Part shown: positions 1 to 8,279 of the stretch, one piece after another
Layout of the letters: every line of letters starts with the position of its first letter
How positions within the stretch are numbered: position 1 is the stretch's first letter
Assembly: GCA_963578605.1 (NCBI GenBank)
Contig: CAUZEA010000023.1
Span: 1-62,687, forward strand
Length of the DNA stretch: 62,687 nt
DNA from: JAKVCB01 sp963578605
GTDB lineage: Bacteria; Planctomycetota; Planctomycetia; Pirellulales; Lacipirellulaceae
Direction of reading: 5' to 3'
Translations under genes and position numbers: made by a program
Notes under the pieces: model-generated
What the model was told of the DNA's origin: nothing
The model's input: only the letters and a program-made list of their open reading frames with translations
The model's database searches: none

Positions 1-94
1 GATTGTCATAAATTTTTAAATAGTGATGCCACTTCATCACAACGCAGTCTTTTGGTTCTTCAAAAAAATACTTTTCGAATTTATTCATCTCCAT
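1..94 (-). CDS. Class I SAM methyltransferase-like protein, N-terminal fragment cut by window edge
   Basis: Only the first 31 codons are inside the window. The reading begins MEMNKFEKYFF and continues with KWHHYLKIYD. A KW-x-HYxxIYDxH block near the N-terminus is typical of class I SAM-dependent methyltransferases of the cephalosporin-hydroxylase/macrocin-methyltransferase type, which often act on surface sugars. An AGAGGTG ribosome-binding site lies a few bases upstream of the ATG at 94, which supports the start. The SAM-binding motif itself is outside the window, so the family call rests on the N-terminal block only. Confidence 0.5.
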   Translation of the reverse strand, partial: MEMNKFEKYFFEEPKDCVVMKWHHYLKIYDN

Positions 95-191
95 AACGCA
101 CCTCTTTTTGGGATGCATTAAGAGGTTGAAAACCGGTCCATCCGGCACGTCGTCGGTACGTCGTGTGTGTGTATTGGGATTGGAATCACTA

Positions 192-562
192 TCATTCCGA
201 GTCCGCCGATTGGACTGGTTGTTTGCCCGTCATTGAACCGACGGCTGAAAGGAAAGCCGCGGAAAAGACTGCCGGGTTAATCAGTGCCATCAGGTATCCG
301 GAGATCGCACCTGTCGCTGGACGCCCAAGGTCGCCTGGCGGCCCGGTCATGGTGGTAATGACCACCTGGAGGATCGGTGTAAGGAGGGTGAGAACGAAGA
401 GCAGGCAAGCTATCCTGAACATGAGAGGCCGAACAATTCGTTCCGGCTTGAAGATCAAGGCGAGGAAGATGCAGATGACAAAAGCCATCTGCAATGAGCC
501 ATCTGCAATGAGCCGAGAGATAACCCGAACAGTTGCGAGTAGATCGAAGAATAATTCATCAT
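192..562 (-). pseudogene. Small membrane protein gene frameshifted by a 14-bp duplication
   Basis: Starting at ATG 562 (MMNYSSIYSQLFG) the frame runs for about 20 codons and then goes out of register at a 14-bp tandem duplication (484-511). If one copy is removed, the frame continues as QMAFVICIFLALIFKPERI, a second hydrophobic segment (RIACLLFVLTLLTPILQVVI) and a third Ala-rich one, to a stop at 192. The result is a coherent protein of about 119 residues with three membrane segments. I do not recognise the family. As the sequence stands, the downstream part could only be made from an internal start, for example the ATG in the LQMAFVI stretch. It is either a recent frameshift mutation or a sequence error. 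Confidence 0.5.
484..511. repeat. 14-bp perfect tandem duplication
   Basis: Two adjacent copies of gccatctgcaatga occupy 484-497 and 498-511. Because 14 is not a multiple of three, the duplication shifts the minus-strand membrane-protein frame described at 192-562. It looks like a slippage event. Confidence 0.9.
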
Positions 563-643
563 GCTTGTTGCCCCACGGATGGTTATTGCCAGAATATGGG
601 AAAACGGTGACAGAAAGGTAGGGTGGAAGCAACGGCAAATCGT

Positions 644-733
644 GTTCCTGTTGCCCTCACTGAGTGGCATGCGCCCGAACTCACCGCCCCAGACGATCAG
701 CGTTGAGTCGAGCAGCCCGGTGGTAGCAATTTC
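644..733 (-). pseudogene. DUF1501 relic
   Basis: A minus-strand stretch reads EIATTGLLDSTLIVWGGEFG, followed by RMPLSEGNRN. The L-LDxTLxVWGGEFGRxP block is the hallmark of planctomycete DUF1501 (sulfatase-like) proteins, which are normally about 400-480 residues. Neither the preceding domain nor the following GRDHH region is present, and the frame runs on into the unrelated membrane gene. I read it as a short relic of a deleted DUF1501 gene. Confidence 0.6.
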
Positions 734-1019
734 AACCCGTATTTTCCACTTGGGAGGAGCCTGAAACGGCTCCCGGTGTGGAAGTTTGACAACTTGGTAT
801 TTTTGGTCAATCGTGACAAAAGAAGCGGAATGCGCGATTAGGAAGCGCAAGTTTCCCAGTCAGGAAGAGACTTCTGCACGTTATGAGTAGACGAATTGTA
901 CGGAATTCAAGTACCATCGAGAAATCGTATCCTAAGATTGTTGCAGAAAGATAACGTGTGGCTACACCCTGAGCCGGGCCTACCCAAACAATCCTCAAGA
1001 TCGAAATCTTCCCTCCACC

Positions 1020-3203
1020 ATGAACTCTCCATTACGCCTCGTCATTGTTCTGCACAACCATCAGCCTGTTGGTAATTTTGATCACGTTTGCGAACAGGCA
1101 TATCAAGATAGTTATTTGCCGTTTCTCGATGTTTTTGAGCCTTACGCCAATTTGCGGATTGCGTTGCACACCAGCGGTTCATTGATCGAGTGGCTCGATG
1201 CCCACCATCCCGAGTACCTCGACCGCTTGGCGAACCTGGTGGCTGCGGGTCGGTTGGAAATTCTGGGCGGTCCGTTTTACGAACCGATCCTCACGATGAT
1301 TTCGTCGCGTGATCGAATCGGGCAAATTACCAGTTACACCCAGTGGCTCTCCAGTCGGTTGGGTGCTGAGGTCCAGGGAATGTGGGTGCCGGAACGTGTC
1401 TGGGAGCAATCGCTTACCAGTGACCTGGTTGCTGCCCGAATGCGGTATACCGTGCTCGATGATTCGCATTTTAAAAAGGCTGGACTCCGCGAAGACGAAC
1501 TCTACGGGTATTATGTGACCGAGGAGGATGCCCGCTTGTTGACCATCTTCCCCGGCAGCGAACGGTTGCGATATCTCATCCCGTTTGCCTCGCCCGAGAA
1601 GTCGATCGAATACCTCCGCAACGTCGCCGAACAACATCCGGGTGGCGTGGTCGTGTTTGGTGACGATGGTGAGAAATTAGGCAGCTGGCCCGGTACCAAA
1701 ACCCATGTCTACGAACAGGGCTGGTTACACCAATTCTTCGATGCGCTGTCGGCAAACTCGGATTGGCTTTCGGTGACCACCCCCGGTGAGGTCCTCCAAG
1801 CCGTAACGCCGTTGGGTAAAGTCTACCTCCCGGAAGGTAGCTATCGCGAGATGACAGAGTGGGCCTTGCCCGCGGAGCAATTGTGCAATCTCGAAAAAAT
1901 CCGTCACCGTTGGGGAACGGAAGGAAACTGGCAGGAAATCGCCCCGTTCGTTCGCGGTGGCTACTGGCGGAACTTCAAAGTCAAGTATCCCGAAACCAAC
2001 GAAATGTATGCCCGCATGCAGATGGTCAGTCACCGACTCGAAGAGTCGGTTGCCGAGGGTGCACACGGATCGCTCATCGACCGGGCACGCACGGAACTTT
2101 ACCGCGGGCAATGCAACTGCAGTTACTGGCATGGAGCTTTTGGCGGAGCCTATCTCCCTCATCTCCGCAACGCGGTCTTCAATCATTTGATCGCGGCCGA
2201 CAACCTGCTCGACCAGCATGAAGGCCGCAATTTGGCCGATGGAGATATTTCCTGGGTAGAATTGAACAGTGGCGATTTCAACCTCGATGGACGACAAGAG
2301 GTACGACTCGCCAGCAATCGGCTGATGGCTTTGATCGCTCCCGCGGCAGGTGGGAACTTGTACGAACTTGACATCCGATCGATTTGCCACAACCTGCTCG
2401 CGACGCTTACCCGACGTCCCGAAGCGTATCACGACAAAGTTCGTGCAGGCACATCTGCCGACCAGGACGATGTGGCGAGCATTCACGACCGTGTTATCTT
2501 CAAGCAGGAAGGTCTCGATCAACGCCTCTGTTATGATCGACATCCCCGCAAAAGCCTCGTCGACCACTTTTTCGACCTGGAGGTCACGCAGGAAGCGGTT
2601 GCCAGCGGAGAATACCACGAATGGGGCGATTTCGTGACGGGTCCCTTCGAGGCAAAGCTCCGTCGCAGTCCCGAACGTATGCAGGTCCAGCTCGTTCGCA
2701 ATGGTCAGGTCGGGGATTGCCCGGTCCAGGTGACCAAAGGACTGACTCTCGAAGCGGGTGCATCGGTCCTGGAGATTGCCTATTTGTTGGAAGGTTTGCC
2801 AACCGACGGGCCCCTCCACTTTGGTGTCGAATTCAATTTTGCCGGCTCGCCAGCCGGTGCCGACGACCGCTTTTTCCGCGATTCGGGTGGGGAGTCGCTT
2901 GGCCAGCTTGGCACACGGCTTGACCTCAGCGATGTTCAAGCGATCGGCCTGGTCGACCAGTGGTTGGGAATGGACATTGGATTGGAGATCTCCCGGCCAA
3001 CGTCGATTTGGACCTTCCCGATCGAAACGATCAGCCAGTCGGAAGGTGGGTTCGAGTTGATTCACCAATCGGTCGTTGTTCAGCCTCATTGGATTGTCCA
3101 ACCCGACGACGAACGCCGCTGGAGTGTTACGATGCGACTGGCCATCGATACGTCACAGGCTGAATCGTGCATGCGTGAGTTAGAAGCTTGCACCGCGTTG
3201 TAA
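1020..3203 (+). CDS. GH57 alpha-amylase / 4-alpha-glucanotransferase-type enzyme
   Basis: This 727-residue protein begins with LVIVLHNHQPVGNFD, the GH57 opening motif with its HNHQP box. WVPERVWE near residue 125 carries the expected nucleophile Glu, and VVFGDDGEKLGSW near residue 215 carries the acid Asp. The domain order is GH57 catalytic barrel (about 5-290), DUF1925-like helical part (about 300-380), then a DUF1926-like beta-sandwich (about 415-720). This matches the 4-alpha-glucanotransferase/alpha-amylase branch of GH57. No signal peptide is seen, so it probably acts on cytoplasmic glycogen-type glucans. It stands alone and is followed by a strong terminator. Exact specificity (hydrolase or transferase) cannot be told from sequence. 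Confidence 0.9.
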   Translation: MNSPLRLVIVLHNHQPVGNFDHVCEQAYQDSYLPFLDVFEPYANLRIALHTSGSLIEWLDAHHPEYLDRLANLVAAGRLEILGGPFYEPILTMISSRDRIGQITSYTQWLSSRLGAEVQGMWVPERVWEQSLTSDLVAARMRYTVLDDSHFKKAGLREDELYGYYVTEEDARLLTIFPGSERLRYLIPFASPEKSIEYLRNVAEQHPGGVVVFGDDGEKLGSWPGTKTHVYEQGWLHQFFDALSANSDWLSVTTPGEVLQAVTPLGKVYLPEGSYREMTEWALPAEQLCNLEKIRHRWGTEGNWQEIAPFVRGGYWRNFKVKYPETNEMYARMQMVSHRLEESVAEGAHGSLIDRARTELYRGQCNCSYWHGAFGGAYLPHLRNAVFNHLIAADNLLDQHEGRNLADGDISWVELNSGDFNLDGRQEVRLASNRLMALIAPAAGGNLYELDIRSICHNLLATLTRRPEAYHDKVRAGTSADQDDVASIHDRVIFKQEGLDQRLCYDRHPRKSLVDHFFDLEVTQEAVASGEYHEWGDFVTGPFEAKLRRSPERMQVQLVRNGQVGDCPVQVTKGLTLEAGASVLEIAYLLEGLPTDGPLHFGVEFNFAGSPAGADDRFFRDSGGESLGQLGTRLDLSDVQAIGLVDQWLGMDIGLEISRPTSIWTFPIETISQSEGGFELIHQSVVVQPHWIVQPDDERRWSVTMRLAIDTSQAESCMRELEACTAL

Positions 3204-3226
3204 GGCGCACCCAAAGCACCATTAAA

Positions 3227-3255
3227 AACCGCCGGTAAAGGCCGGCGGTTTTTTT
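3227..3255 (+). terminator. Rho-independent terminator after the GH57 gene
   Basis: A 9-bp GC-rich stem (3227-3235 pairing with 3242-3250) with a 6-base loop is followed by a run of T, 24 bases after the GH57 stop codon. Confidence 0.9.
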
Positions 3256-3335
3256 GTGCGCCCTCGCCACCGCGGTACGCTTTGGAACAGGCCTTGACCC
3301 AGGGGGCCCGGTGTGGTGTCGAAGGTTGTGGTCGG

Positions 3336-3914
3336 TTACGGTTTGGGCTGAATCACCTCTGGCGGGGTCTCTCCCCCCGCCACAAACTTCATCGAGATCG
3401 AATTGACGCAGTGACGCGTGTTCTTGGCGGTCAATTCCTCACCCAGAAAGACGTGACCCAGATGGCCGCCGCAGTTGCGGCAGACAATTTCGGTGCGCAT
3501 CCCGTCGGCGTCCACGTGCCGCTGGACAGCGCCTGGTATTTCATCATCGAAACTGGGCCACCCGCAATGGCTGTCAAACTTGTCGTCGGACTGATAGAGC
3601 GGAGCGTTGCAGCGGCGGCATAGGAACGTGCCCTCGTCTTTTAGATCGGTGTATGCACCCACAAAGGGTCGCTCGGTACCCTTGTTGATTATCACGTTCG
3701 TTTCTTCGGCGGTTAGCTCGTTGTAGGGATCCGGCGGCTGGGAAACGTCGGTGACCCCTTCTGCGGAGATCGGTTCTTCGGAATTCATCTGGATAGTTTC
3801 TCCCGAGGGGGGTGGCTGGGGCACGGCCGAAGGCTCAGCCGAACATCCGACAACGGCCAGGCACAACGCCAGCAAGATTAACTTCGACGACAGTTCAAAT
3901 CTGGCGCGATCCAT
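3336..3914 (-). CDS. msrB: Peptide-methionine (R)-S-oxide reductase, lipoprotein form
   Basis: The C-terminal 130 residues are a complete MsrB domain. They hold two zinc CxxC pairs (CRRC and CRNC), the SHCGWPSFDD substrate motif, GGHLGHVF, and the catalytic RHCVNSIS. MsrB repairs methionine-R-sulfoxide in proteins. The start at 3914 gives a basic N-terminus, a hydrophobic core and a LAVVGC lipobox, so the enzyme is predicted to be a lipoprotein acting outside the cytoplasm; GAGG sits 5 bases upstream. An in-frame ATG at 3965 lies inside a tandem repeat and would spoil the signal peptide. A low-complexity Pro-rich linker separates the lipid anchor from the enzyme. Confidence 0.92.
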   Translation of the reverse strand: MDRARFELSSKLILLALCLAVVGCSAEPSAVPQPPPSGETIQMNSEEPISAEGVTDVSQPPDPYNELTAEETNVIINKGTERPFVGAYTDLKDEGTFLCRRCNAPLYQSDDKFDSHCGWPSFDDEIPGAVQRHVDADGMRTEIVCRNCGGHLGHVFLGEELTAKNTRHCVNSISMKFVAGGETPPEVIQPKP

Positions 3915-3960
3915 GAGGCCTCGCAGCGACCGTGATTGAACGAAGGTCGCCGCCACTGGG

Positions 3961-4041
3961 TTCATTGCAAAACTGGGTTCATTGCAAAACTGGGTTCATT
4001 GCAAAACTGGGTTCATTGCAAAACTGGGTTCGTGGCAAAAC
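3961..4041. repeat. 17-bp tandem repeat, four copies plus a partial one
   Basis: The unit ttcattgcaaaactggg occurs perfectly four times (3961-3977, 3978-3994, 3995-4011, 4012-4028) and is followed by a degenerate partial copy to 4041. It lies just upstream of msrB on the minus strand. There are no spacers, so it is not a CRISPR array. It may be a slippage array in the msrB leader. Confidence 0.95.
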
Positions 4042-4197
4042 AATGCCAAGCCTCGATTCTACACGATCCCCCTGGTGGTGAAAGACAACCCGGTTGGACC
4101 CACGGTCCGCCGTGCCGCGCAACAGGCAACCCCACTTCTCCCCTGGCTTGATCGCCTGGTCGGATCCTGCGAACGAAAAACCGGGAACCCACATCCC

Positions 4198-4893
4198 TTA
4201 GCCTTTGGTCAACTTTTCCTGACCACCCAGTTCCCACCAGGGAACGGTCGTCTGGAAGCCGCCTTCCAGGGCGACGGTCGTCAAGACAGGCGGTACCGCG
4301 CGACGTTTTAATTCGACAAGATTGCCGGCACTAGTTGCCTCGTCGGTGAGTTGCGACTGGTGGTTCAGCACAATTCCAGCAACTTCTAACCCCGTGCCAT
4401 AGGTGCTGGCGGTAATCAGGGTTTGCAACGTGGCGTTGATCGTGCCCAACACATTCGGAGCCACGACCACGAGCGGATAACCGAAATCGATCGCCAGATC
4501 CGCGTTGTAATCGTCGTCGCTGATTGGCGACATTAACCCGCCCGCCCCTTCCACCAGCACGATATCGCAAGCTTCTTCCCAAAACTGCAGGCCGTCCCGC
4601 AAGCGGTCTGCGTCAACCTCCTTTCCTTCGGCTTGGGCCGCCAGCGGAGGCGCCAAAGGGGCGGCAAAGCGTTGCGGGCAAACGTGCTCAAGCGTGGCCG
4701 GGCAGCCAGCAGCCTGCCAGAGTTGAACCGCGTCGTCTGCAACGTACTTCCCCCCAACCTGCTGGCAGCCACTGGCAACCGGTTTGTAGACACCAACGCG
4801 GTAGTCAGCCGCCATAAGCTCGCGCGCAACCAGAGCGGCAACGTAGGTTTTGCCAACGCCCGTGTCGGTTCCAGTGATGAACAGGCCACGCAT
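4198..4893 (-). CDS. bioD: ATP-dependent dethiobiotin synthetase
   Basis: This 231-residue protein starts MRGLFITGTDTGVGKTYVAA, with the BioD P-loop GTDTGVGKT and the following YKPVASG lysine motif. VEGAGGLMSPIS and VVVAPNVLGTINATL fit the family's second nucleotide and diaminopelargonic-acid sites. BioD closes the ureido ring of dethiobiotin in biotin synthesis. The start at 4893 is chosen because the P-loop must lie within the first 15 residues; longer in-frame extensions are possible but unlike the family. No bioA, bioB or bioF is nearby. The gene lies 62 bp downstream of the aroE-like gene on the same strand, so the two may be cotranscribed. Confidence 0.93.
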   Translation of the reverse strand: MRGLFITGTDTGVGKTYVAALVARELMAADYRVGVYKPVASGCQQVGGKYVADDAVQLWQAAGCPATLEHVCPQRFAAPLAPPLAAQAEGKEVDADRLRDGLQFWEEACDIVLVEGAGGLMSPISDDDYNADLAIDFGYPLVVVAPNVLGTINATLQTLITASTYGTGLEVAGIVLNHQSQLTDEATSAGNLVELKRRAVPPVLTTVALEGGFQTTVPWWELGGQEKLTKG

Positions 4894-4955
4894 GCGACAA
4901 GCTTTGAGTTCCAGTGACACATGCCGATCGCAACACATGTCACCCGCATATTTGT

Positions 4956-5798
4956 TCAGATAACGAGGTACTCCTCTGCTGCTTCGAGCATGGCTGTCCG
5001 ATTGGCATCGATATCGGACCACAGCTGCAGGGCCAGGGAGGTTTGTTCTACGAGGATCTCCAGCCCGTTGATCGTTCGGCAGCCACGCTCCTGGGCTTCA
5101 TGCATGAGCCAGGTTTGCGGTGGATTGTACGATACGTCGACAACGACCAGGTCCGGTCGCAGGGTTTCCAGATCAATGGGCAGCGGTTTGTCGGGATTGG
5201 TCGTGCCGAGTGACGTGGCGTGGATCAAGAAGTCGCATTGGGGGTCGATCGCCAAAAGTTCGTCCGCCCAGACCTGGAAAATTGCCTCGGCCGAGGTTTC
5301 GCCATTAATCATATCGACGAGGGTCTTACTTGTTGCTTCCGACCGGTTCACGACAACGATTTTGCTCGCCCCGGCAAGGGCCAGTGCGGCCGCCGCAGCC
5401 CGCGCCACGGGACCCGCTCCAAGGATGGTTGCCGTTTTCTCTTGAACCTCCCCCAGTAACGTCACCATCGCTTGGCCCAGTGTATTATCTGCAATCAGCT
5501 GATCTTTTTCACGGGTAATGCAGTTAGCCGCTCCCGCAAGCCGTGCATGGTCGGTCGCTCGATCGACATACTGCAGGACCGTTTCGCGGTGGGGATCGAT
5601 GATCTTTACCCCGCGCAGCCCAAGCGCCCGGATACCGCGCATCGCATCGCCAAACTCGTCGACGCTGACCTCGAAGGTCAAAAAACGCACATCCACACCC
5701 GCCTGGCGGATTGCCTGCTCAATCATGTAGTGCGTCGGATTGCCCGCAATCGGTTGGCCAATAAGGCAGAATTTCTCAAGTAACGATTGGCTGGACAC
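4956..5798 (-). CDS. Shikimate dehydrogenase-like protein with altered active site
   Basis: The 280-residue length and fold signatures match AroE: CLIGQPI at the N-terminus, GAANCI, the Rossmann motif ILGAGPVARAAAAAL, NRSEATSKTL and a C-terminal NGLEILVEQTSLALQLW. However, the catalytic NVTxPxKE motif reads KIIDPHRE, with Arg in place of the catalytic Lys. The G-NTDG motif reads DNTLG, with Leu in place of the catalytic Asp. The HSxSP shikimate-binding serines are replaced by GNPTH. GTG at 5798 is the start. It is probably an NAD(P)-binding AroE paralogue with another substrate, or a pseudo-enzyme, rather than the AroE of the shikimate pathway. Confidence 0.8.
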   Translation of the reverse strand: MSSQSLLEKFCLIGQPIAGNPTHYMIEQAIRQAGVDVRFLTFEVSVDEFGDAMRGIRALGLRGVKIIDPHRETVLQYVDRATDHARLAGAANCITREKDQLIADNTLGQAMVTLLGEVQEKTATILGAGPVARAAAAALALAGASKIVVVNRSEATSKTLVDMINGETSAEAIFQVWADELLAIDPQCDFLIHATSLGTTNPDKPLPIDLETLRPDLVVVDVSYNPPQTWLMHEAQERGCRTINGLEILVEQTSLALQLWSDIDANRTAMLEAAEEYLVI

Positions 5799-6525
5799 GC
5801 GATCACCGGGTGGTTCAGACAGGCTTAAAGGATACAGGCTGTGGACGGACTATTTTGCGCCGAGACCACCTGCTGTGCAACGCTACCCGGTTTTTCGCTC
5901 TGCCGCGGCTGCCATATTGCGAAATCGCCCCCTGACCACCTTGCTGCTACGGGCCACAATTTGTGTCGATCTCGTCGCGTCGATTTGCGTACGCGTCGGG
6001 CCAGGTTGGTTTTGGGAAAAGTTTCCTGGAAACTGCGTTTCTTGTGTTGGGTGGTCGCAATCACACTGACTGAGTTGAGCCTTATCACGAGCCGGGTTGC
6101 GCGCCACAAGACAGCCATTGGCGGTTTTTCATTGGCCAGCTTTTGGGATGGACTACATTTGTCGCTGTTTTCGCTCTGACCGTACGCTTCAGCCCACTCA
6201 GGGATTCCATGACTTTCCGGGTAACTGTTCCCCTGTGGGTGGCCAATGCCACTACTATTCCGATCGTCCCTGTGACTTTGCTCAAGGACCGATCCCCCAA
6301 AGTGTTTTTATTCTCCTGTTTACCGGTATTCCCCTTTGCGTTGACAGTTTCTGCGGTTTTTTGGGGATCAAACATGTTTACGATCCTGATTCAGGCGGTT
6401 CTCGCGGGGCCATGGATCGTGGTGATCGCTTGCGACAGGGCCCAGCAATTACCCCATGTCGCTGAAGAATCGGGCTGCTGATTGCCTGCTTGAAAGTGGT
6501 CGGCTGGTACCAAGCCGGCCCGGTA
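5799..6525. other. Intergenic stretch without supported gene
   Basis: About 730 bases separate the aroE-like gene from the end of the B12-riboswitch operon. Open frames exist (for example 6143-6481 plus, weakly hydrophobic, and 6085-6375 minus, polar), but none has a recognisable motif or good ribosome-binding site. I see no tRNA-like or terminator structure. At 6507-6535 there is a short direct repeat (ggtac-aagcc twice) just beyond the operon's last stop codon. Confidence 0.5.
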
Positions 6526-7356
6526 CTAAGCCAGCTCAATCAGCTTGCGGCCCCCCAGCCCCACTTCCGCGGTGCGGCGGGCCTTGATGCGAACGTAAGG
6601 GGCCACGTAACGCGCACGATGGCCAAACGACCCGCGATCTCCCGAGGGATCGACATGGTAAGGCTCCACCAGGTCCTCGATGGTAAAGCCGGCTCGGCAC
6701 ATACCACCGATCAGCTCTTCCCAGCGGTGTAAGAATTCCAGCGTGCCCGACTCGCGAATCCGGCTTGGTGTGGTTGGCGTCGGCAACGGACCCGAGCGAT
6801 AGTAGGGCTCGACCAGTTGATAACCATGCTCTTCAGGAGAGAGCGCTACTTGTAGGCTGGTCGGCGACTTGTGCTGGCTAACGTACAACCCACCGGGGCG
6901 TAAGACGCGCACTACCGATTCATAAATATGTTGGATCTTGGGTAAATAGCAGCTGCTGACCGGGTGGATAACCACGTCGAATTCGCCAGCTGCCAGCATC
7001 GAAAGATTTTCCATCGAGCCTTCGAGGGCCCGAATTGCCAGACCCCGCTCTTGAGCGACTGCCCGATCTCGGGCCAACATTTCGTTGCTGCTATCCACCA
7101 CCGTTACCTTGGCACCTGCGGCCGCATAAAGCGCACTTTGACGTCCCCCACCTGCTGCCAGGCACAAAACATGTTGTCCCGTCAAACTGTCACCCAGCCA
7201 ACCGAGGGGATCGACCGTTTTCAGGGGATTCGCAAATTCTTCGTCACTTGCAGGCTGTGTGAGTGCGGCTTCCTGCCGCGCCAGGGCATCCCATGCCATC
7301 GCGTTGTGTTGCGATACATGCCCCGTTTGCTCTGCTTCAGAAAAACCAGACATCAT
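6526..7356 (-). CDS. Class I SAM-dependent methyltransferase, last gene of the B12-riboswitch operon
   Basis: The 276-residue protein contains VLCLAAGGGRQSALYAAAGA (motif I glycine loop at about 60-80), TVVDSSNEML (acidic motif II) and EFDVVIHPVSSCYLP (post-I/motif IV region). This is the Rossmann-like SAM-methyltransferase fold. The substrate cannot be predicted. The start ATG at 7356 shares its A with the TGA stop of the upstream surface-protein gene (TGATG), so translation is coupled. The gene is therefore predicted to follow the cobalamin riboswitch control of the operon, although it is cytoplasmic while the other three products are exported. There is no sign of a cobalamin-binding domain in it. 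Confidence 0.85.
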   Translation of the reverse strand: MMSGFSEAEQTGHVSQHNAMAWDALARQEAALTQPASDEEFANPLKTVDPLGWLGDSLTGQHVLCLAAGGGRQSALYAAAGAKVTVVDSSNEMLARDRAVAQERGLAIRALEGSMENLSMLAAGEFDVVIHPVSSCYLPKIQHIYESVVRVLRPGGLYVSQHKSPTSLQVALSPEEHGYQLVEPYYRSGPLPTPTTPSRIRESGTLEFLHRWEELIGGMCRAGFTIEDLVEPYHVDPSGDRGSFGHRARYVAPYVRIKARRTAEVGLGGRKLIELA

Positions 7357-8279
7357 CAATTTCGGAAAAAGGAACGCCAGCGTGTTGCGAAGGCGATCAG
7401 GACCAAGCTGGTCAACCAGTATGCTGCCGGTTCGGGAACCGTGTGGATTGCACCGACTGCGTCGAGATCGAAACCACCGGAGATCGACGTTTCCCAGGCA
7501 TCGAAAATCGAGTTGCTTTGGGAATCGAAAAAAGATCCGTTGCCAGGGATATCGACCAACCGAACGTATTTTACTCGATGGAGGTCGACCAGGCCCGTAG
7601 TTACCAGAAAATTTCCCGCCAGCTCGTTGAGATCCAGGGGTGTTCCGCTTCCCGTCGGATGGACCCCGGCCAGGTTGTAGATGTTGGTGGTATCAACTCC
7701 CGCATAGCTGGGGCCATAAGGCGCGTTGAGTTCATTGGGATCGAGCACCGCATCGCCGTTATCTTGAATGTTGTACGATACGGCAGGAAAACGCGCAAAA
7801 TCAGAGCCGTTCGATGAAACTTCAACAAAGGCGAGTTCGGCAAAGATGTACGGGTTTTCATAAAATGCCCCCGCGTTTTCAAAAATGGCAAAGTCGGCTC
7901 CCGGGCCATTGAAAACGGGCTGGGAAAAACCGACCGTGATTTCACCAGGTGGCACCATTTGGGCGGCAATTTGGGAAGAGTTCAGCTCTCCGAGCGAAAC
8001 GGTCTGACCGTCGGCTGGGCCCAAGCCGCGGCTCGCGATGTTGTTGGGAATCGCTGGGCTGCCTGGTGGATAACCCCCTGGTGGATAACCCGGAGTATCG
8101 GTCACGCCCGGGGTGGGAGCATAGCCGATGACCTCGTTCGCCCAGGCGGTTATTAAGCCTGTCGCGACATCGTGATCCTGGTATCCCGGAAACGGGCCGG
8201 CCTGAGACATGCTTGTCCAGGCGGCTACCCACAGCATACTTTTGAAAACATGACGGTACAGATGATTCAGGAGGTGCAT
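7356..8279 (-). CDS. Secreted PEP-CTERM surface protein of the B12-riboswitch operon
   Basis: The 307-residue protein has a signal peptide (LLNHLYRHVFKSMLWVAAW, cleaved near SQA) and a C-terminal PEP-CTERM tail: VPEPAAYWL, a hydrophobic helix, and a basic end RWRSFFRN. The body holds FSQPVFNGPGADFAIFENA and AELAFVEVSSNGSDFARFP, a beta-rich motif set seen in proteins annotated only as cell surface proteins. A Pro/Gly tandem (GYPPGGYPPGS, residues about 65-75) is encoded by a 15-bp repeat. Its ATG overlaps the end of the DUF4465 gene by 13 bp. It is predicted to be exported and anchored at the cell surface. A role in cobalamin capture is inferred from the riboswitch and neighbours only. Confidence 0.8.
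   Translation of the reverse strand: MHLLNHLYRHVFKSMLWVAAWTSMSQAGPFPGYQDHDVATGLITAWANEVIGYAPTPGVTDTPGYPPGGYPPGSPAIPNNIASRGLGPADGQTVSLGELNSSQIAAQMVPPGEITVGFSQPVFNGPGADFAIFENAGAFYENPYIFAELAFVEVSSNGSDFARFPAVSYNIQDNGDAVLDPNELNAPYGPSYAGVDTTNIYNLAGVHPTGSGTPLDLNELAGNFLVTTGLVDLHRVKYVRLVDIPGNGSFFDSQSNSIFDAWETSISGGFDLDAVGAIHTVPEPAAYWLTSLVLIAFATRWRSFFRN

Noticed and set aside
1725..3101. 458-codon minus-strand open frame
   Set aside because: It is the shadow of the GH57 gene; no ribosome-binding site or motif.
3961..4041. CRISPR-like array
   Set aside because: The 17-bp units are contiguous, with no spacers and no cas genes.
4956..5798. Calling this gene the cell's aroE
   Set aside because: The catalytic Lys and Asp and the substrate serines are replaced, so the gene symbol is withheld.
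6143..6481. 112-codon plus-strand hydrophobic frame
   Set aside because: No ribosome-binding site or family match; hydrophobicity alone is not enough.
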